Source: Pseudomonas cedrina subsp. cedrina (GTDB taxonomy: Bacteria > Pseudomonadota > Gammaproteobacteria > Pseudomonadales > Pseudomonadaceae). Taken from it: DNA of 64,000 nucleotides. Below the pieces are notes generated by a model. It was not told the origin of the DNA, made no database searches, and saw only the letters and a list, made by a program, of their open reading frames with translations. Location: NCBI RefSeq assembly GCF_001983175.1, contig NZ_MNPW01000011.1:62001-126000 (forward strand). Reading direction: 5' to 3'. Numbering within the stretch: position 1 is the first letter of the stretch; every line of letters starts with the position of its first letter. The translations under genes were made by a program, and so were the position numbers. Below are positions 16,198 through 24,770 of this stretch, piece after piece.

Positions 16198-17070
16198 TTG
16201 GACTTGGTGCAGCTGGAAATCTTCAAGGCCGTTGCCGAGCAAGGCAGCATCAGCGCCGCCGCGCAGTTGATTCATCGCGTGCCGTCGAACCTGACCACGC
16301 GCATCAAGCAACTGGAGCAGGACTTGGGCGTGGAGTTGTTTATCCGTGAGAAAAGCCGCCTGCGCCTGTCACCGGCCGGCTGGAATTTCCTCGGCTATGC
16401 GCGGCGTATTCTCGACCTGGTGCAGGAAGCCCGAGCCACGGTGGCGGGGGAGGAGCCCCAGGGCGCGTTTGCCCTCGGTTCGCTGGAGAGCACGGCGGCC
16501 GTGCGCATCCCGGCCTTGCTGGCGGCGTACAACCAGAAGCACACCAAGGTCGAGCTGGACCTGAGCACCGGGCCCTCAGGCACGATGATTGAAGGCGTGC
16601 TGTCGGGACGCCTGACCGCGGCCTTTGTCGATGGCCCGGTGTTGCACTCGACGCTGGAGGGCGTGGCGGTGTTCGAGGAGGAAATGGTGGTGGTCGCGCC
16701 GCTGCATCACGCGCCGATCACGCGCGGGCAGGACGTGAATGGCGAGAATATCTATACGTTTCGCTCGAACTGCTCGTACCGGCACCACTTCGAACGCTGG
16801 TTTTCACAGGATGGCGCGGCGCCTGGCAGGATTTTCGAGATCGAGTCGTACCACGGCATGCTCGCCTGTGTCAGCGCCGGGGCGGGTTTGGCCTTGATGC
16901 CGCGCAGCATGCTGGAAAACATGCCGGGCTTTGCGGCGGTGAGTGTGTGGCCGTTGGCCGACAGTTACCGGGTGTTGAACACCTGGCTGATCTGGCGCCG
17001 GGGCACGGTGTCGCAGAGTTTGAACAGCTTCGTGAAACTCCTGGAGGAACGCCATTTGGTAGCGCCATAG
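16198..17070 (+). CDS. LysR-family transcriptional regulator
   Basis: A 290-residue regulator: N-terminal winged helix (LEIFKAVAEQGSISAAAQLI, then TTRIKQLEQDLGVELFIREK), followed by a periplasmic-binding-like effector domain with STGPSGTMIEGVLSGRLTAA. I chose the TTG at 16198 (MDLVQLEIF) because GGAG lies 7 bases upstream and LysR proteins start within a few residues of this helix. An ATG at 16087 would add 37 residues translated from a dispersed repeat. It is divergent from sad and probably activates it. Confidence 0.85.
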   Translation: MDLVQLEIFKAVAEQGSISAAAQLIHRVPSNLTTRIKQLEQDLGVELFIREKSRLRLSPAGWNFLGYARRILDLVQEARATVAGEEPQGAFALGSLESTAAVRIPALLAAYNQKHTKVELDLSTGPSGTMIEGVLSGRLTAAFVDGPVLHSTLEGVAVFEEEMVVVAPLHHAPITRGQDVNGENIYTFRSNCSYRHHFERWFSQDGAAPGRIFEIESYHGMLACVSAGAGLALMPRSMLENMPGFAAVSVWPLADSYRVLNTWLIWRRGTVSQSLNSFVKLLEERHLVAP

Positions 17071-17076
17071 ATCCAA

Positions 17077-17163
17077 TGTGGGAGCTGGCTTGCCTGCGAT
17101 AGCATCAGCCGGGTCTGCCTGATACACCGAGGTGCTGGCATCGCAGGCAAGCCAGCTCCCACA
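17077..17163. repeat. REP doublet, TGTGGGAGCTGGCTTGCCTGCGAT family
   Basis: TGTGGGAGCTGGCTTGCCTG and CAGGCAAGCCAGCTCCCACA are perfect inverted arms around a 47-base centre. It sits between the LysR gene and a convergent small membrane protein gene and may also terminate transcription. Confidence 0.85.
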
Positions 17164-17176
17164 GTTTTTGGCCTTA

Positions 17177-17386
17177 TCAGCCGCCGAATTGCAGGGTACC
17201 CATGGCTAACTTGGCCATGATCGCCGTCGCGCCCAATTGCACCAGCCACAGTGCCAACCCACCCAGAAACACCCCCAGCGCCACTTGCAGCACCAGGCTT
17301 TTCTGGCGTTTGGCTTGCGGCGCGCGTGGGGTGAAGTGGTCCAGTTCGTCGCGGTCGGCACGCAGGTCCAGGTCGTCGTTTCTCAT
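17177..17386 (-). CDS. Small single-pass membrane protein, unknown function (69 aa)
   Basis: A 69-residue protein with a charged N-terminal half (MRNDDLDLRADRDELDHFTP, then RAPQAKRQK) and one hydrophobic helix, LVLQVALGVFLGGLALWLVQ, near residues 32-52. Positive charges before the helix predict a cytoplasmic N-terminus. It lies downstream of the aminotransferase gene on the same strand, beyond that gene's terminator. No function can be assigned. Confidence 0.65.
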   Translation of the reverse strand: MRNDDLDLRADRDELDHFTPRAPQAKRQKSLVLQVALGVFLGGLALWLVQLGATAIMAKLAMGTLQFGG

Positions 17387-17437
17387 AGGGTTCTCACAGC
17401 AAAGGGGCGGTCGAGGTTCAGTCTAGGGGCTGGACAC

Positions 17438-17464
17438 GAAAAAGGGGAAGCCATCGGCTTCCCC
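17438..17464 (-). terminator. Rho-independent terminator of the aminotransferase gene
   Basis: On the minus strand, GGGGAAGCC-GAT-GGCTTCCCC is followed by TTTTTCG: a 9-base perfect stem and T-run 22 bases after the aminotransferase stop codon. Confidence 0.85.
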
Positions 17465-17485
17465 TCCTTGTGCCACCGCTACCGT

Positions 17486-18682
17486 TTACAGCACCTGAAC
17501 GATTGCCTGTGTGACCGCGTTGATGTTCGACTGGTTCAACGCCGCCACGCAGATACGTCCGGTATCCAAGGCGTAGATGCCGAATTCGCTGCGCAAGCGG
17601 GTGACTTGCTCAACGGTCAGGCCGGAGTAGGAGAACATCCCGCGCTGGCGGCCGACAAAGCTGAAGTCGTGGCCCGGTGCAGCCTTGGCCAATTCGGCGA
17701 CCATCTGCTCGCGCATGGCACGGATGCGCAGGCGCATCTCGGCCAGCTCGGCTTCCCACTGGGCGCGCAGCTCAGGACTGTTGAGCACCGCCGCGACGAT
17801 GGCCGCGCCGTGGGTCGGCGGGTTGGAGTAGTTGGTGCGGATCACACGCTTGACCTGGGACAGGATGCGCGCGCTTTCTTCCTTGGAGTCGCCGACGATG
17901 GACAGCGCACCGACGCGTTCGCCGTACAGGGAAAACGACTTGGAGAACGAGCTGGACACAAAGAAGGTCAGGCCGGACTCAGCGAACAGGCGCACCGCAG
18001 CGGCGTCCTCGTGGATACCGTCGCCAAAGCCCTGGTAGGCCATGTCGAGGAACGGCACCAGGTTCCGGGCCTTGACCACGTCCAGTACGTTCTGCCAATC
18101 GGCCGGGCTCAGGTCGACGCCGGTCGGGTTGTGGCAGCAGGCATGCAATACCACGATGGATTGTGGCGGCAGGGCGTTAAGGTCTTCGAGCAGGCCGGCA
18201 CGGTTTACGTCGTGGGTGGCGGCGTCGTAGTAGCGGTAGTTCTGCACCGGGAAACCGGCGGTTTCGAACAGGGCGCGGTGGTTTTCCCAGCTCGGGTCGC
18301 TGATGGCGACGACGGCGTCTGGCAGCAGTTGCTTGAGGAAGTCGGCGCCCAGCTTCAGCGCGCCGGTGCCGCCAACGGCTTGCACGGTGACGACGCGGCC
18401 GGCTTCGAGCAGGGGCGATTGCGCGCCGAAAAGCAGGGTTTGCACAGCCTTGTCGTAGGCGGCGATGCCGTCAATGGGCAAGTAGCCCCGGGCGGCGTGT
18501 TGCGCCACGCGAATGGCTTCCGCTTCGGCAACGGCACGCAAGAGTGGAATCTTCCCCTCCTCGTTGCAATAAACGCCCACGCCAAGGTTGACCTTGGTGG
18601 TTCGTGTGTCGGCGTTGAATGCTTCGTTGAGGCCCAGGATTGGATCGCGTGGTGCCATTTCGACAGCGGAGAACAGGCTCAT
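17486..18682 (-). CDS. Class I aromatic/aspartate aminotransferase (TyrB/AspC type)
   Basis: PLP-dependent aminotransferase of 398 residues, the expected length for AspC/TyrB. N-terminal MSLFSAVEMAPRDPILGLNE is typical; the PLP Lys is in SSSFSKSFSLYGERVGAL; substrate-binding Arg regions are in CCHNPTGVDLSPADWQ and the C-terminus. It should transfer amino groups between aromatic amino acids or aspartate and 2-oxoglutarate. The start at 18682 is chosen on family length; the frame is open upstream to 18817. It is divergent from uvrB, a conserved Pseudomonas arrangement. Confidence 0.9.
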   Translation of the reverse strand: MSLFSAVEMAPRDPILGLNEAFNADTRTTKVNLGVGVYCNEEGKIPLLRAVAEAEAIRVAQHAARGYLPIDGIAAYDKAVQTLLFGAQSPLLEAGRVVTVQAVGGTGALKLGADFLKQLLPDAVVAISDPSWENHRALFETAGFPVQNYRYYDAATHDVNRAGLLEDLNALPPQSIVVLHACCHNPTGVDLSPADWQNVLDVVKARNLVPFLDMAYQGFGDGIHEDAAAVRLFAESGLTFFVSSSFSKSFSLYGERVGALSIVGDSKEESARILSQVKRVIRTNYSNPPTHGAAIVAAVLNSPELRAQWEAELAEMRLRIRAMREQMVAELAKAAPGHDFSFVGRQRGMFSYSGLTVEQVTRLRSEFGIYALDTGRICVAALNQSNINAVTQAIVQVL

Positions 18683-19026
18683 TTTTGCGGCAGCTCTATG
18701 GGGGAAGGGAGGGACGTGTCGCGCTCCAGCCGAATGCACTAGAGCGGTGCACAAACGGGGAGCTAGTATAGAGGCCATCACCGCCGAGGGCGACAGCCTA
18801 AACGGCTTTTCGGCCAAGATTTTCGGTTTATTTGCCGACCGTTAGTCTTATTGCAATAGAGATCGTACAGGGCGCGTAGGACGATTACCTTGAAACCCGA
18901 CACATCCGCCACCACTTCTATGGCTATCATGGTTTTTTCCTACTGCCCGCTTTGAATTTTCGCGGGTGGTGGTCTATTTCGTCCTCGACGGGTTTACAGT
19001 CCGGGGGTGATTACACGAGGTACGTT
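18683..19026. other. Divergent promoter region, aminotransferase / uvrB
   Basis: 344 bases without a gene. No palindrome matching a LexA box (CTGT-N8-ACAG) was found, so SOS control of uvrB is not supported by sequence. The half nearest uvrB is AT-richer. Nothing else seen. Confidence 0.4.
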
Positions 19027-21042
19027 ATGTCGGATTTCCAACTCGTCACCCGCTTTGAACCCGCTGGCGATCAGCCGGAAGCCATTCGCCAGATGGTCGA
19101 AGGCATCGAGGCCGGCCTGGCCCACCAGACGCTGCTCGGGGTGACCGGTTCGGGCAAGACCTTCAGCATCGCCAACGTGATCGCGCAGATTAACCGCCCG
19201 ACGCTGGTGCTGGCACCGAACAAGACCCTGGCCGCGCAGCTGTACGGTGAGTTCAAGGCGTTCTTCCCGAACAACGCGGTGGAATATTTCGTTTCTTACT
19301 ACGACTACTACCAGCCCGAAGCCTACGTGCCGTCCTCCGATACCTTTATCGAGAAGGATGCGTCGATCAACGACCACATCGAGCAGATGCGGCTGTCGGC
19401 GACCAAAGCGTTGCTGGAGCGCAAGGACGCGATCATCGTCACCACGGTGTCGTGCATCTACGGCCTGGGCAGCCCGGAAACCTATCTGAAGATGGTGCTG
19501 CACGTCGACCGCGGCGACAAACTCGACCAGCGCGAGCTGCTGCGCCGCCTGACCAGCCTGCAATACACGCGCAACGACATGGACTTTGCCCGCGCCACGT
19601 TCCGCGTGCGGGGCGATGTGATCGACATCTACCCGGCCGAATCCGACCTGGAAGCGATCCGCATCGAGCTGTTCGACGATGAAGTCGAGAGCCTGTCGGC
19701 CTTCGACCCGTTGACCGGCGAGGTGATCCGCAAGCTGCCGCGCTTCACCTTTTATCCGAAAAGCCACTACGTGACCCCGCGCGAAACCCTGATGGGCGCC
19801 ATCGAGGGCATCAAGGCCGAATTGGCCGAGCGCCTGGAGTACCTGCGCGCCAACAACAAGCTGGTCGAAGCCCAGCGCCTGGAGCAGCGCACGCGCTTCG
19901 ACCTGGAGATGATCCTGGAGCTGGGCTACTGCAACGGCATCGAAAACTACTCGCGCTATCTCTCGGGCCGCGAATCCGGCGCGCCGCCGCCGACCCTCTA
20001 TGACTACTTGCCGCCCGACGCGCTGCTGGTGATCGACGAGTCCCACGTCAGCGTGCCGCAGGTCGGCGCCATGTATAAGGGCGACCGTTCGCGTAAAGAG
20101 ACGCTGGTGGAGTACGGCTTCCGCCTGCCGTCGGCGCTGGATAACCGGCCGATGCGCTTCGATGAGTGGGAAGCCATCAGCCCGCAGACCATCTTTGTGT
20201 CGGCGACGCCCGGCAACTACGAGGCCGAACACGCCGGCCGGGTGATCGAGCAACTGGTGCGCCCGACGGGCCTGGTGGACCCGGAAATCGAAATCCGCCC
20301 GGCGCTGACCCAAGTCGACGACCTGCTCTCGGAAATCGGCAAGCGTGTGGCCCTAGGGGAGCGGGTATTGGTCACCACGCTGACCAAGCGCATGTCCGAA
20401 GACTTGACCGACTACCTGGCCGACCACGGCGTGCGCGTGCGTTACCTGCACTCGGACATCGACACCGTGGAGCGCGTGGAAATCATCCGCGACCTGCGCC
20501 TGGGCACCTTTGACGTGTTGGTGGGGATCAACCTGCTGCGTGAAGGCCTGGACATGCCGGAAGTGTCGCTGGTGGCGATCCTCGATGCGGACAAGGAAGG
20601 CTTCCTGCGTTCGGAGCGCTCGCTGATCCAGACCATCGGGCGCGCGGCACGTAACCTCAATGGCCGCGCGATTCTCTACGCGGACCGCATCACCGGCTCC
20701 ATGGAGCGCGCGATCGGCGAGACCCAGCGCCGTCGCGACAAGCAGATCGCGTTCAACCTGGAGAACGGCATCATCCCCAAGGGCGTGTTCAAGGACGTCG
20801 CCGATATCATGGAAGGCGCCACCGTGCCCGGTTCGCGCAGCAAGAAGCGCAAGGGCATGGCCAAGGCCGCCGAGGAAAACGCCAAGTACGAGAACGAACT
20901 GCGCTCGCCGAGTGAAATCACCAAGCGTATTCGGCAACTGGAAGAGAAGATGTACCAGTTGGCGCGGGACCTGGAGTTCGAGGCGGCGGCGCAGACGCGC
21001 GATGAGATTGGCAAGTTGCGCGAGCGCCTTCTGACTGTTTGA
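19027..21042 (+). CDS. uvrB: Excinuclease ABC subunit B
   Basis: Damage-verification helicase-like subunit of nucleotide excision repair, 671 residues, normal length. Walker A is LGVTGSGKTFSIANV near residues 36-50, the damage-probing beta-hairpin is in YYDYYQPEAYVPSSDTF near residue 95, the helicase motifs include LLVIDESHVSVPQ and GINLLREGLDMPEVSLVAI, and a UVR motif ends the protein (ITKRIRQLEEKMYQLARDLE). GAGG precedes the ATG at 19027; an upstream open frame from 18952 is not needed. UvrA and UvrC are not in this window. Confidence 0.97.
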   Translation: MSDFQLVTRFEPAGDQPEAIRQMVEGIEAGLAHQTLLGVTGSGKTFSIANVIAQINRPTLVLAPNKTLAAQLYGEFKAFFPNNAVEYFVSYYDYYQPEAYVPSSDTFIEKDASINDHIEQMRLSATKALLERKDAIIVTTVSCIYGLGSPETYLKMVLHVDRGDKLDQRELLRRLTSLQYTRNDMDFARATFRVRGDVIDIYPAESDLEAIRIELFDDEVESLSAFDPLTGEVIRKLPRFTFYPKSHYVTPRETLMGAIEGIKAELAERLEYLRANNKLVEAQRLEQRTRFDLEMILELGYCNGIENYSRYLSGRESGAPPPTLYDYLPPDALLVIDESHVSVPQVGAMYKGDRSRKETLVEYGFRLPSALDNRPMRFDEWEAISPQTIFVSATPGNYEAEHAGRVIEQLVRPTGLVDPEIEIRPALTQVDDLLSEIGKRVALGERVLVTTLTKRMSEDLTDYLADHGVRVRYLHSDIDTVERVEIIRDLRLGTFDVLVGINLLREGLDMPEVSLVAILDADKEGFLRSERSLIQTIGRAARNLNGRAILYADRITGSMERAIGETQRRRDKQIAFNLENGIIPKGVFKDVADIMEGATVPGSRSKKRKGMAKAAEENAKYENELRSPSEITKRIRQLEEKMYQLARDLEFEAAAQTRDEIGKLRERLLTV

Positions 21043-21333
21043 TCTTCGGTGATAGGACTGGCCTCATCGCGGCACGGGTATCTACACAACTTTCAACGGT
21101 GTGTGGCGAGGGAGCTTGTTTGGCGGCCTTCCGGCCGACCGTTTTTTTGGGTTTGACCGAGTACATATCCGTTGTTGCGGTAACGGCGGCTTAGGGTTCC
21201 GCCCTTACGGCGGGTCACTTTTTGAAGAGCGCTGTATGGACCGGACACATGGTTGACGGGACGATCGCAGATCAAAAGCAAAAGCGCGGCGGCCTTCGAG
21301 CCGACCGGTATTGATGTCGAACTCGGTTCAAAA

Positions 21334-21443
21334 TGTGGGAGCTGTCGAGCCCCAGCGAGGCTGCGAAGGCGGCGGCACTGCTGGCATTTTCTTCGCCTGA
21401 CCCACCGCTTTCGCAGCCTCGCTAAAGCTCGACAGCTCCCACA
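21334..21443. repeat. REP-like doublet, TGTGGGAGCTGTCGAGC variant
   Basis: TGTGGGAGCTGTCGAGC at the left and GCTCGACAGCTCCCACA at the right are inverted arms; inside them CGAGGCTGCGAA and TTCGCAGCCTCG pair further. The centre is GC-rich. This arm differs from the CTGGCTTGCCTGCGAT family only after the shared TGTGGGAGCTG. Confidence 0.8.
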
Positions 21444-21460
21444 GGGGATGAAGTCAGCCT

Positions 21461-21518
21461 CTGAAAGTTGTGTAGATACCTATGCTCATCGCGGCATAAG
21501 TATCTATACAATTTTCAG
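21461..21518. repeat. 58-base imperfect palindrome of the GTGTAGATACC element
   Basis: CTGAAAGTTGTGTAGATACC ... GTATCTATACAATTTTCAG is a long imperfect inverted repeat with TATGC/GCATA next to a small loop. A full single arm recurs at 21702-21734 and an inverted one at 21064-21094. It is AT-richer than the other repeats here and does not belong to the REP families above. Confidence 0.7.
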
Positions 21519-21534
21519 AGGCTGGCAAACTCCC

Positions 21535-21669
21535 CTGTGGCGAGCGGGCTTGCCCCGCGTTGGGCTGAGCAGCAGCCCCAAAACCAGGCGCAGAGGAAAG
21601 TCTGATACTCCACTCGTCTTCATTGGGGCTGCTTCGCAGCCCAACGCGGGACAAGCCCGCTCGCCACGG
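21535..21669. repeat. REP doublet, GAGCGGGCTTGCCCCGCG family
   Basis: CTGTGGCGAGCGGGCTTGCC and its inverted partner ACAAGCCCGCTCGCCACGG flank a centre with the GGGGCTGCTTCGCAGCCC block. It has the same structure as the copies at 4223, 7765 and 14402, but the conserved CCAAAACCAGGCGCAG block is in the opposite orientation. Confidence 0.85.
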
Positions 21670-21893
21670 AAGCCCCTGTTCACTGGGTTTCAGCGTCGAG
21701 CCAAAGTTGTGTAGATACCTATGCTCATCGCGGGTAAGCCCGCTCCCACTTTTTAGAATTGTGAATACAGTCAAATGTGGGAGCTGGCTTGCCTGCGATG
21801 GCAGGCACCTCGGTCTCCCGAAATCACCCAAGCAGGTGTTACCATCCGCCCCTTGTTTCAATTTTCAGTTATATCGCCCATTCGAGACCTGCC

Positions 21894-23375
21894 ATGACCA
21901 CCGTCCGCACGCGCATCGCGCCATCGCCTACTGGGGATCCCCACGTCGGCACTGCTTACATCGCCTTGTTCAACTACTGCTTTGCCAAGCAGCACGGCGG
22001 TGAATTCATCCTGCGGATCGAAGACACCGACCAGTTGCGCTCCACCCGCGAGTCGGAACAGCAGATTTTCGATGCCCTGCGCTGGCTGGGCATTACCTGG
22101 GCGGAAGGCCCGGACGTCGGCGGCCCCCACGGCCCGTATCGCCAGAGCGAGCGCAGCGACATCTATAAGCAGTACACCCAGCAATTGGTTGATATGGGCC
22201 ACGCCTTCCCGTGCTTCTGCACCGCTGAAGAACTGGACCAGATGCGCGCCGAGCAGATGGCCCGTGGCGAAACCCCGCGTTACGACGGCCGCGCGTTGTT
22301 GCTGTCGAAAGAAGAAGTGGCGCGGCGCCTGGCCGCCGGCGAGCCCCACGTGATCCGCATGAAAGTGCCGAGCGAAGGTGTGTGCGTGGTGCCGGACATG
22401 CTGCGCGGCGACGTCGAGATCCCGTGGGACCGCATGGACATGCAAGTGCTGATGAAGACCGACGGTCTGCCGACGTACTTCCTGGCCAACGTGGTCGATG
22501 ACCACCTGATGGGCATTACCCACGTACTGCGTGGCGAAGAGTGGCTGCCATCGGCGCCGAAACTGATCCTGCTCTATGAGTACTTCGGCTGGGAACAGCC
22601 GCAGCTGTGCTACATGCCGCTGCTGCGTAACCCGGACAAGAGCAAGCTATCCAAGCGCAAGAACCCGACCTCGGTGACGTTCTACGAGCGCATGGGCTTC
22701 ATGCCGGAAGCCATGCTCAACTACCTGGGGCGCATGGGTTGGTCGATGCCGGACGAGCGCGAGAAGTTCTCGTTGCAGGAAATGGTCGATAACTTCGACC
22801 TGTCCCGCGTGTCCCTGGGCGGGCCGATCTTCGATATCGAGAAGTTGTCCTGGCTCAACGGCCAGTGGCTGCGTGACCTGCCGGTGCAAGAGTTTGCCAG
22901 CCGTGTACAGCAATGGGCGTTGAATCCCGAGTACATGATGAAGATCGCACCGTTGGTGCAGGGCAGGGTGGAGACGTTCAGCCAGGTCGCACCGTTGGCC
23001 AGCTTCTTCTTTGCCGGTGGCGTGAACCCGGATGCCAAGCTGTTCGAATCCAAGAAGCTCTCCGGTGATCAGGTCCGCCAGTTGATGCAGTTGATCCTGT
23101 GGAAACTGGAAAGCCTGCGCCAGTGGGAGAAGGAGGCGATCACCGCGACGATCCAGGCGGTGGTGGAGTCCCTGGAATTGAAGCTGCGCGACGCCATGCC
23201 GCTGATGTTTGCCGCGATCACCGGGCAGGCCAGTTCGGTGTCGGTACTCGATGCAATGGAAATCCTCGGCCCGGACCTGACGCGTTTCCGTCTGCGCCAA
23301 GCCCTTGATTTGCTGGGTGGTGTGTCGAAGAAAGAAAACAAGGAATGGGAAAAGCTGCTGGGCGCTATCGCTTAA
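21894..23375 (+). CDS. gltX: Glutamyl-tRNA synthetase
   Basis: Class I synthetase of 493 residues that charges tRNA-Glu. The HIGH-type motif is APSPTGDPHVGTAYIALFN near residue 10, and the KMSKS-type loop is KSKLSKRKNPTSV near residue 247. The start at 21894 (MTTVRTRIAPSPTG) is the family start; the frame is open upstream through repeat DNA. Two genes for its substrate, tRNA-Glu, lie immediately downstream, each paired with tRNA-Ala. Confidence 0.97.
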   Translation: MTTVRTRIAPSPTGDPHVGTAYIALFNYCFAKQHGGEFILRIEDTDQLRSTRESEQQIFDALRWLGITWAEGPDVGGPHGPYRQSERSDIYKQYTQQLVDMGHAFPCFCTAEELDQMRAEQMARGETPRYDGRALLLSKEEVARRLAAGEPHVIRMKVPSEGVCVVPDMLRGDVEIPWDRMDMQVLMKTDGLPTYFLANVVDDHLMGITHVLRGEEWLPSAPKLILLYEYFGWEQPQLCYMPLLRNPDKSKLSKRKNPTSVTFYERMGFMPEAMLNYLGRMGWSMPDEREKFSLQEMVDNFDLSRVSLGGPIFDIEKLSWLNGQWLRDLPVQEFASRVQQWALNPEYMMKIAPLVQGRVETFSQVAPLASFFFAGGVNPDAKLFESKKLSGDQVRQLMQLILWKLESLRQWEKEAITATIQAVVESLELKLRDAMPLMFAAITGQASSVSVLDAMEILGPDLTRFRLRQALDLLGGVSKKENKEWEKLLGAIA

Positions 23376-23390
23376 GCAGGCCGTCGTAAC

Positions 23391-23422
23391 GGTGAAACCC
23401 CGGTTTTCCGGGGTTTCACCGG
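23391..23422 (+). terminator. Hairpin after gltX
   Basis: CGGTGAAACCCCGG-TTTT-CCGGGGTTTCACCG is a 14-base perfect stem 15 bases after the gltX stop. There is no long T-run after it, so it may act as a terminator or as an mRNA 3'-end block. Confidence 0.75.
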
Positions 23423-23472
23423 TAAGTGATTGTTATCCCGGCAAAAAATTTTGGAAATTGTTGAAAATAAAT

Positions 23473-23501
23473 TTGACACACTTCCAAACCGCCATTAAGA
23501 T
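23473..23501 (+). promoter_or_regulatory. Sigma-70 promoter of the tRNA-Ala/Glu block
   Basis: TTGACA (23473-23478), 17 bases, TAAGAT (23496-23501), followed by a GC-rich GCCCCG region and the first tRNA 22 bases later. It is near consensus with ideal spacing, as expected for stable RNA genes. Confidence 0.85.
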
Positions 23502-23522
23502 TCGCCCCGTCCTCACCGATGA

Positions 23523-23598
<76 letters not shown>

Positions 23599-23676
23599 AT
23601 CTACAGGTTCAAGGCCTGGCCACACCGTCCTTGAACCGATCAGTTCTCAGCGCTGATCTGTTGTACAGAAGGTTTT

Positions 23677-23752
23677 GTCCCCTTCGTCTAGTGGCCTAGG
23701 ACACCGCCCTTTCACGGCGGTAACAGGGGTTCGAGTCCCCTAGGGGACGCCA
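23677..23752 (+). tRNA. tRNA-Glu (TTC), copy 1
   Basis: 76 bases with encoded CCA. Acceptor GTCCCCT pairs with AGGGGAC; anticodon TTC lies in CCCTTTCACGG; the T-loop is GGTTCGAGTCC. It follows tRNA-Ala by 78 bases in the same transcript. Confidence 0.97.
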
Positions 23753-23802
23753 GTTTCAACAAGCAGCTCGAAAGGTCTGCTGCGTCGCGAGACGAAAAAT
23801 CC

Positions 23803-23878
<76 letters not shown>

Positions 23879-23956
23879 ATTTACAGGTTCAGGGTCTGGC
23901 CACACCGTCCTTGAACAGATCAGGCCTCGTCTGATCAGGTTGTACAGAAGGTTTGT

Positions 23957-24032
23957 GTCCCCTTCGTCTAGTGGCCTAGGACACCGCCCTTTCACGGCGG
24001 TAACAGGGGTTCGAGTCCCCTAGGGGACGCCA
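23957..24032 (+). tRNA. tRNA-Glu (TTC), copy 2
   Basis: Identical to the copy at 23677 and exactly 280 bases from it. Last gene of the Ala-Glu-Ala-Glu block, followed by two hairpins. Confidence 0.97.
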
Positions 24033-24038
24033 CGATTA

Positions 24039-24057
24039 CCCGCTCTGCGGGATTTTT
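24039..24057 (+). terminator. Rho-independent terminator of the tRNA block
   Basis: CCCGC-TCT-GCGGG followed by ATTTTT, seven bases after the last tRNA-Glu. Confidence 0.85.
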
Positions 24058-24059
24058 AA

Positions 24060-24091
24060 GGGTCATTCAATTATTGAATGGCCCTTTTGTT
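24060..24091. terminator. Second hairpin, back-up terminator
   Basis: GGGTCATTCAAT-TATTGAATGGCCC followed by TTTTG. It lies directly after the first terminator and before the TetR gene. Confidence 0.75.
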
Positions 24092-24215
24092 TGTCTGGCA
24101 TTTGGCCAGTTCCTCTTCTCCCTCTGCGTGTTCTCTTCTGACCAATGGTCATGCCTGTCGCTTGCCAAATATTATTATGGTAATAATATTCAACCCATGA
24201 GAAACGGAGGCTTTG

Positions 24216-24755
24216 ATGAGCGATAAAAAAGCGCAAACCCGCGAACGCATCCTGCAGGCCGCCAGTGCCGCGTTGGTCCAGCGTGGCCCGGCCGAACCCA
24301 GTGTGGGTGAAGTCATGGGCGCGGCGGGGCTGACCGTCGGTGGCTTCTACGCGCATTTTGAAAGCAAGGACGCGCTGATGCTGGAGGCGTTTACCCAATT
24401 GCTGGCCAAGCGTCGTGCGTCGATCGATGACATGGACTCACAGCTGACCGGTGAGGAGCGCAGAAGCCTGGTGGCGGCGTTCTATCTGTCGCGCAAGCAC
24501 CGTGACTCCACGGCCCAGGCCTGCCCGATCCCGGCGACCGTCGGCGAGATGAGCCGTTTGCCGGATACATTCCGCCAGGCGCTGAACGAGCACTGCGAAC
24601 TGATGGCCGCGCAACTCGCCGTCAGCCCTGAGGACACTGACAAAGCCCTGGCTGACATGGCGCTGATGATCGGTGGCCTGGCGTTGGCCCGCGCATTGGG
24701 GCCGGGTGAATTGTCTGACCGCGTGCTGCGCGCCGCCAAGTCCGCCGTACGCTAG
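24216..24755 (+). CDS. TetR/AcrR-family transcriptional regulator
   Basis: A 179-residue repressor. The N-terminal helix-turn-helix reads TRERILQAASAALVQRGPAE, then GEVMGAAGLTVGGFYAHFES, the TetR recognition helix. The C-terminal ligand domain has CPIPATVGEMSRLPDTFRQ. The ATG at 24216 is preceded by CGGAGG. The upstream spacer holds an AT-rich near-palindrome ATATTATTATGGTAATAATAT (24166-24188 region), likely its operator. The next gene, an alpha/beta hydrolase, begins 15 bases after the stop and is probably co-regulated. Confidence 0.9.
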   Translation: MSDKKAQTRERILQAASAALVQRGPAEPSVGEVMGAAGLTVGGFYAHFESKDALMLEAFTQLLAKRRASIDDMDSQLTGEERRSLVAAFYLSRKHRDSTAQACPIPATVGEMSRLPDTFRQALNEHCELMAAQLAVSPEDTDKALADMALMIGGLALARALGPGELSDRVLRAAKSAVR

Positions 24756-24770
24756 AAGAGGGCTCTGCTG

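Larger units (their letters stand above)
21043..21893. other. Repeat-rich gene-less spacer between uvrB and gltX
   Basis: 850 bases with no credible gene, made largely of repeats: an AGTTGTGTAGATACC element in three places (21064-21094 inverted, 21461-21518 as a palindrome, 21702-21734), a TGTGGGAGCTGTCGAGC pair, a GAGCGGGCTTGCCCCGCG pair, and single arms just before gltX (21774-21803). The gltX promoter must lie in or beside these repeats. Confidence 0.7.

Noticed and set aside
17237..18742. A long plus-strand open frame opposite the aminotransferase gene.
   Set aside because: No recognisable motif, and the minus strand encodes a full-length aminotransferase with terminator. Shadow frame.
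18683..19026. LexA box upstream of uvrB.
   Set aside because: No CTGT-N8-ACAG arrangement was found on either strand of the spacer.
21043..21893. Repeated 20-40 base palindromes as a possible CRISPR array.
   Set aside because: Repeats are inverted pairs of different families with irregular spacing and no unique spacers; no cas genes nearby.
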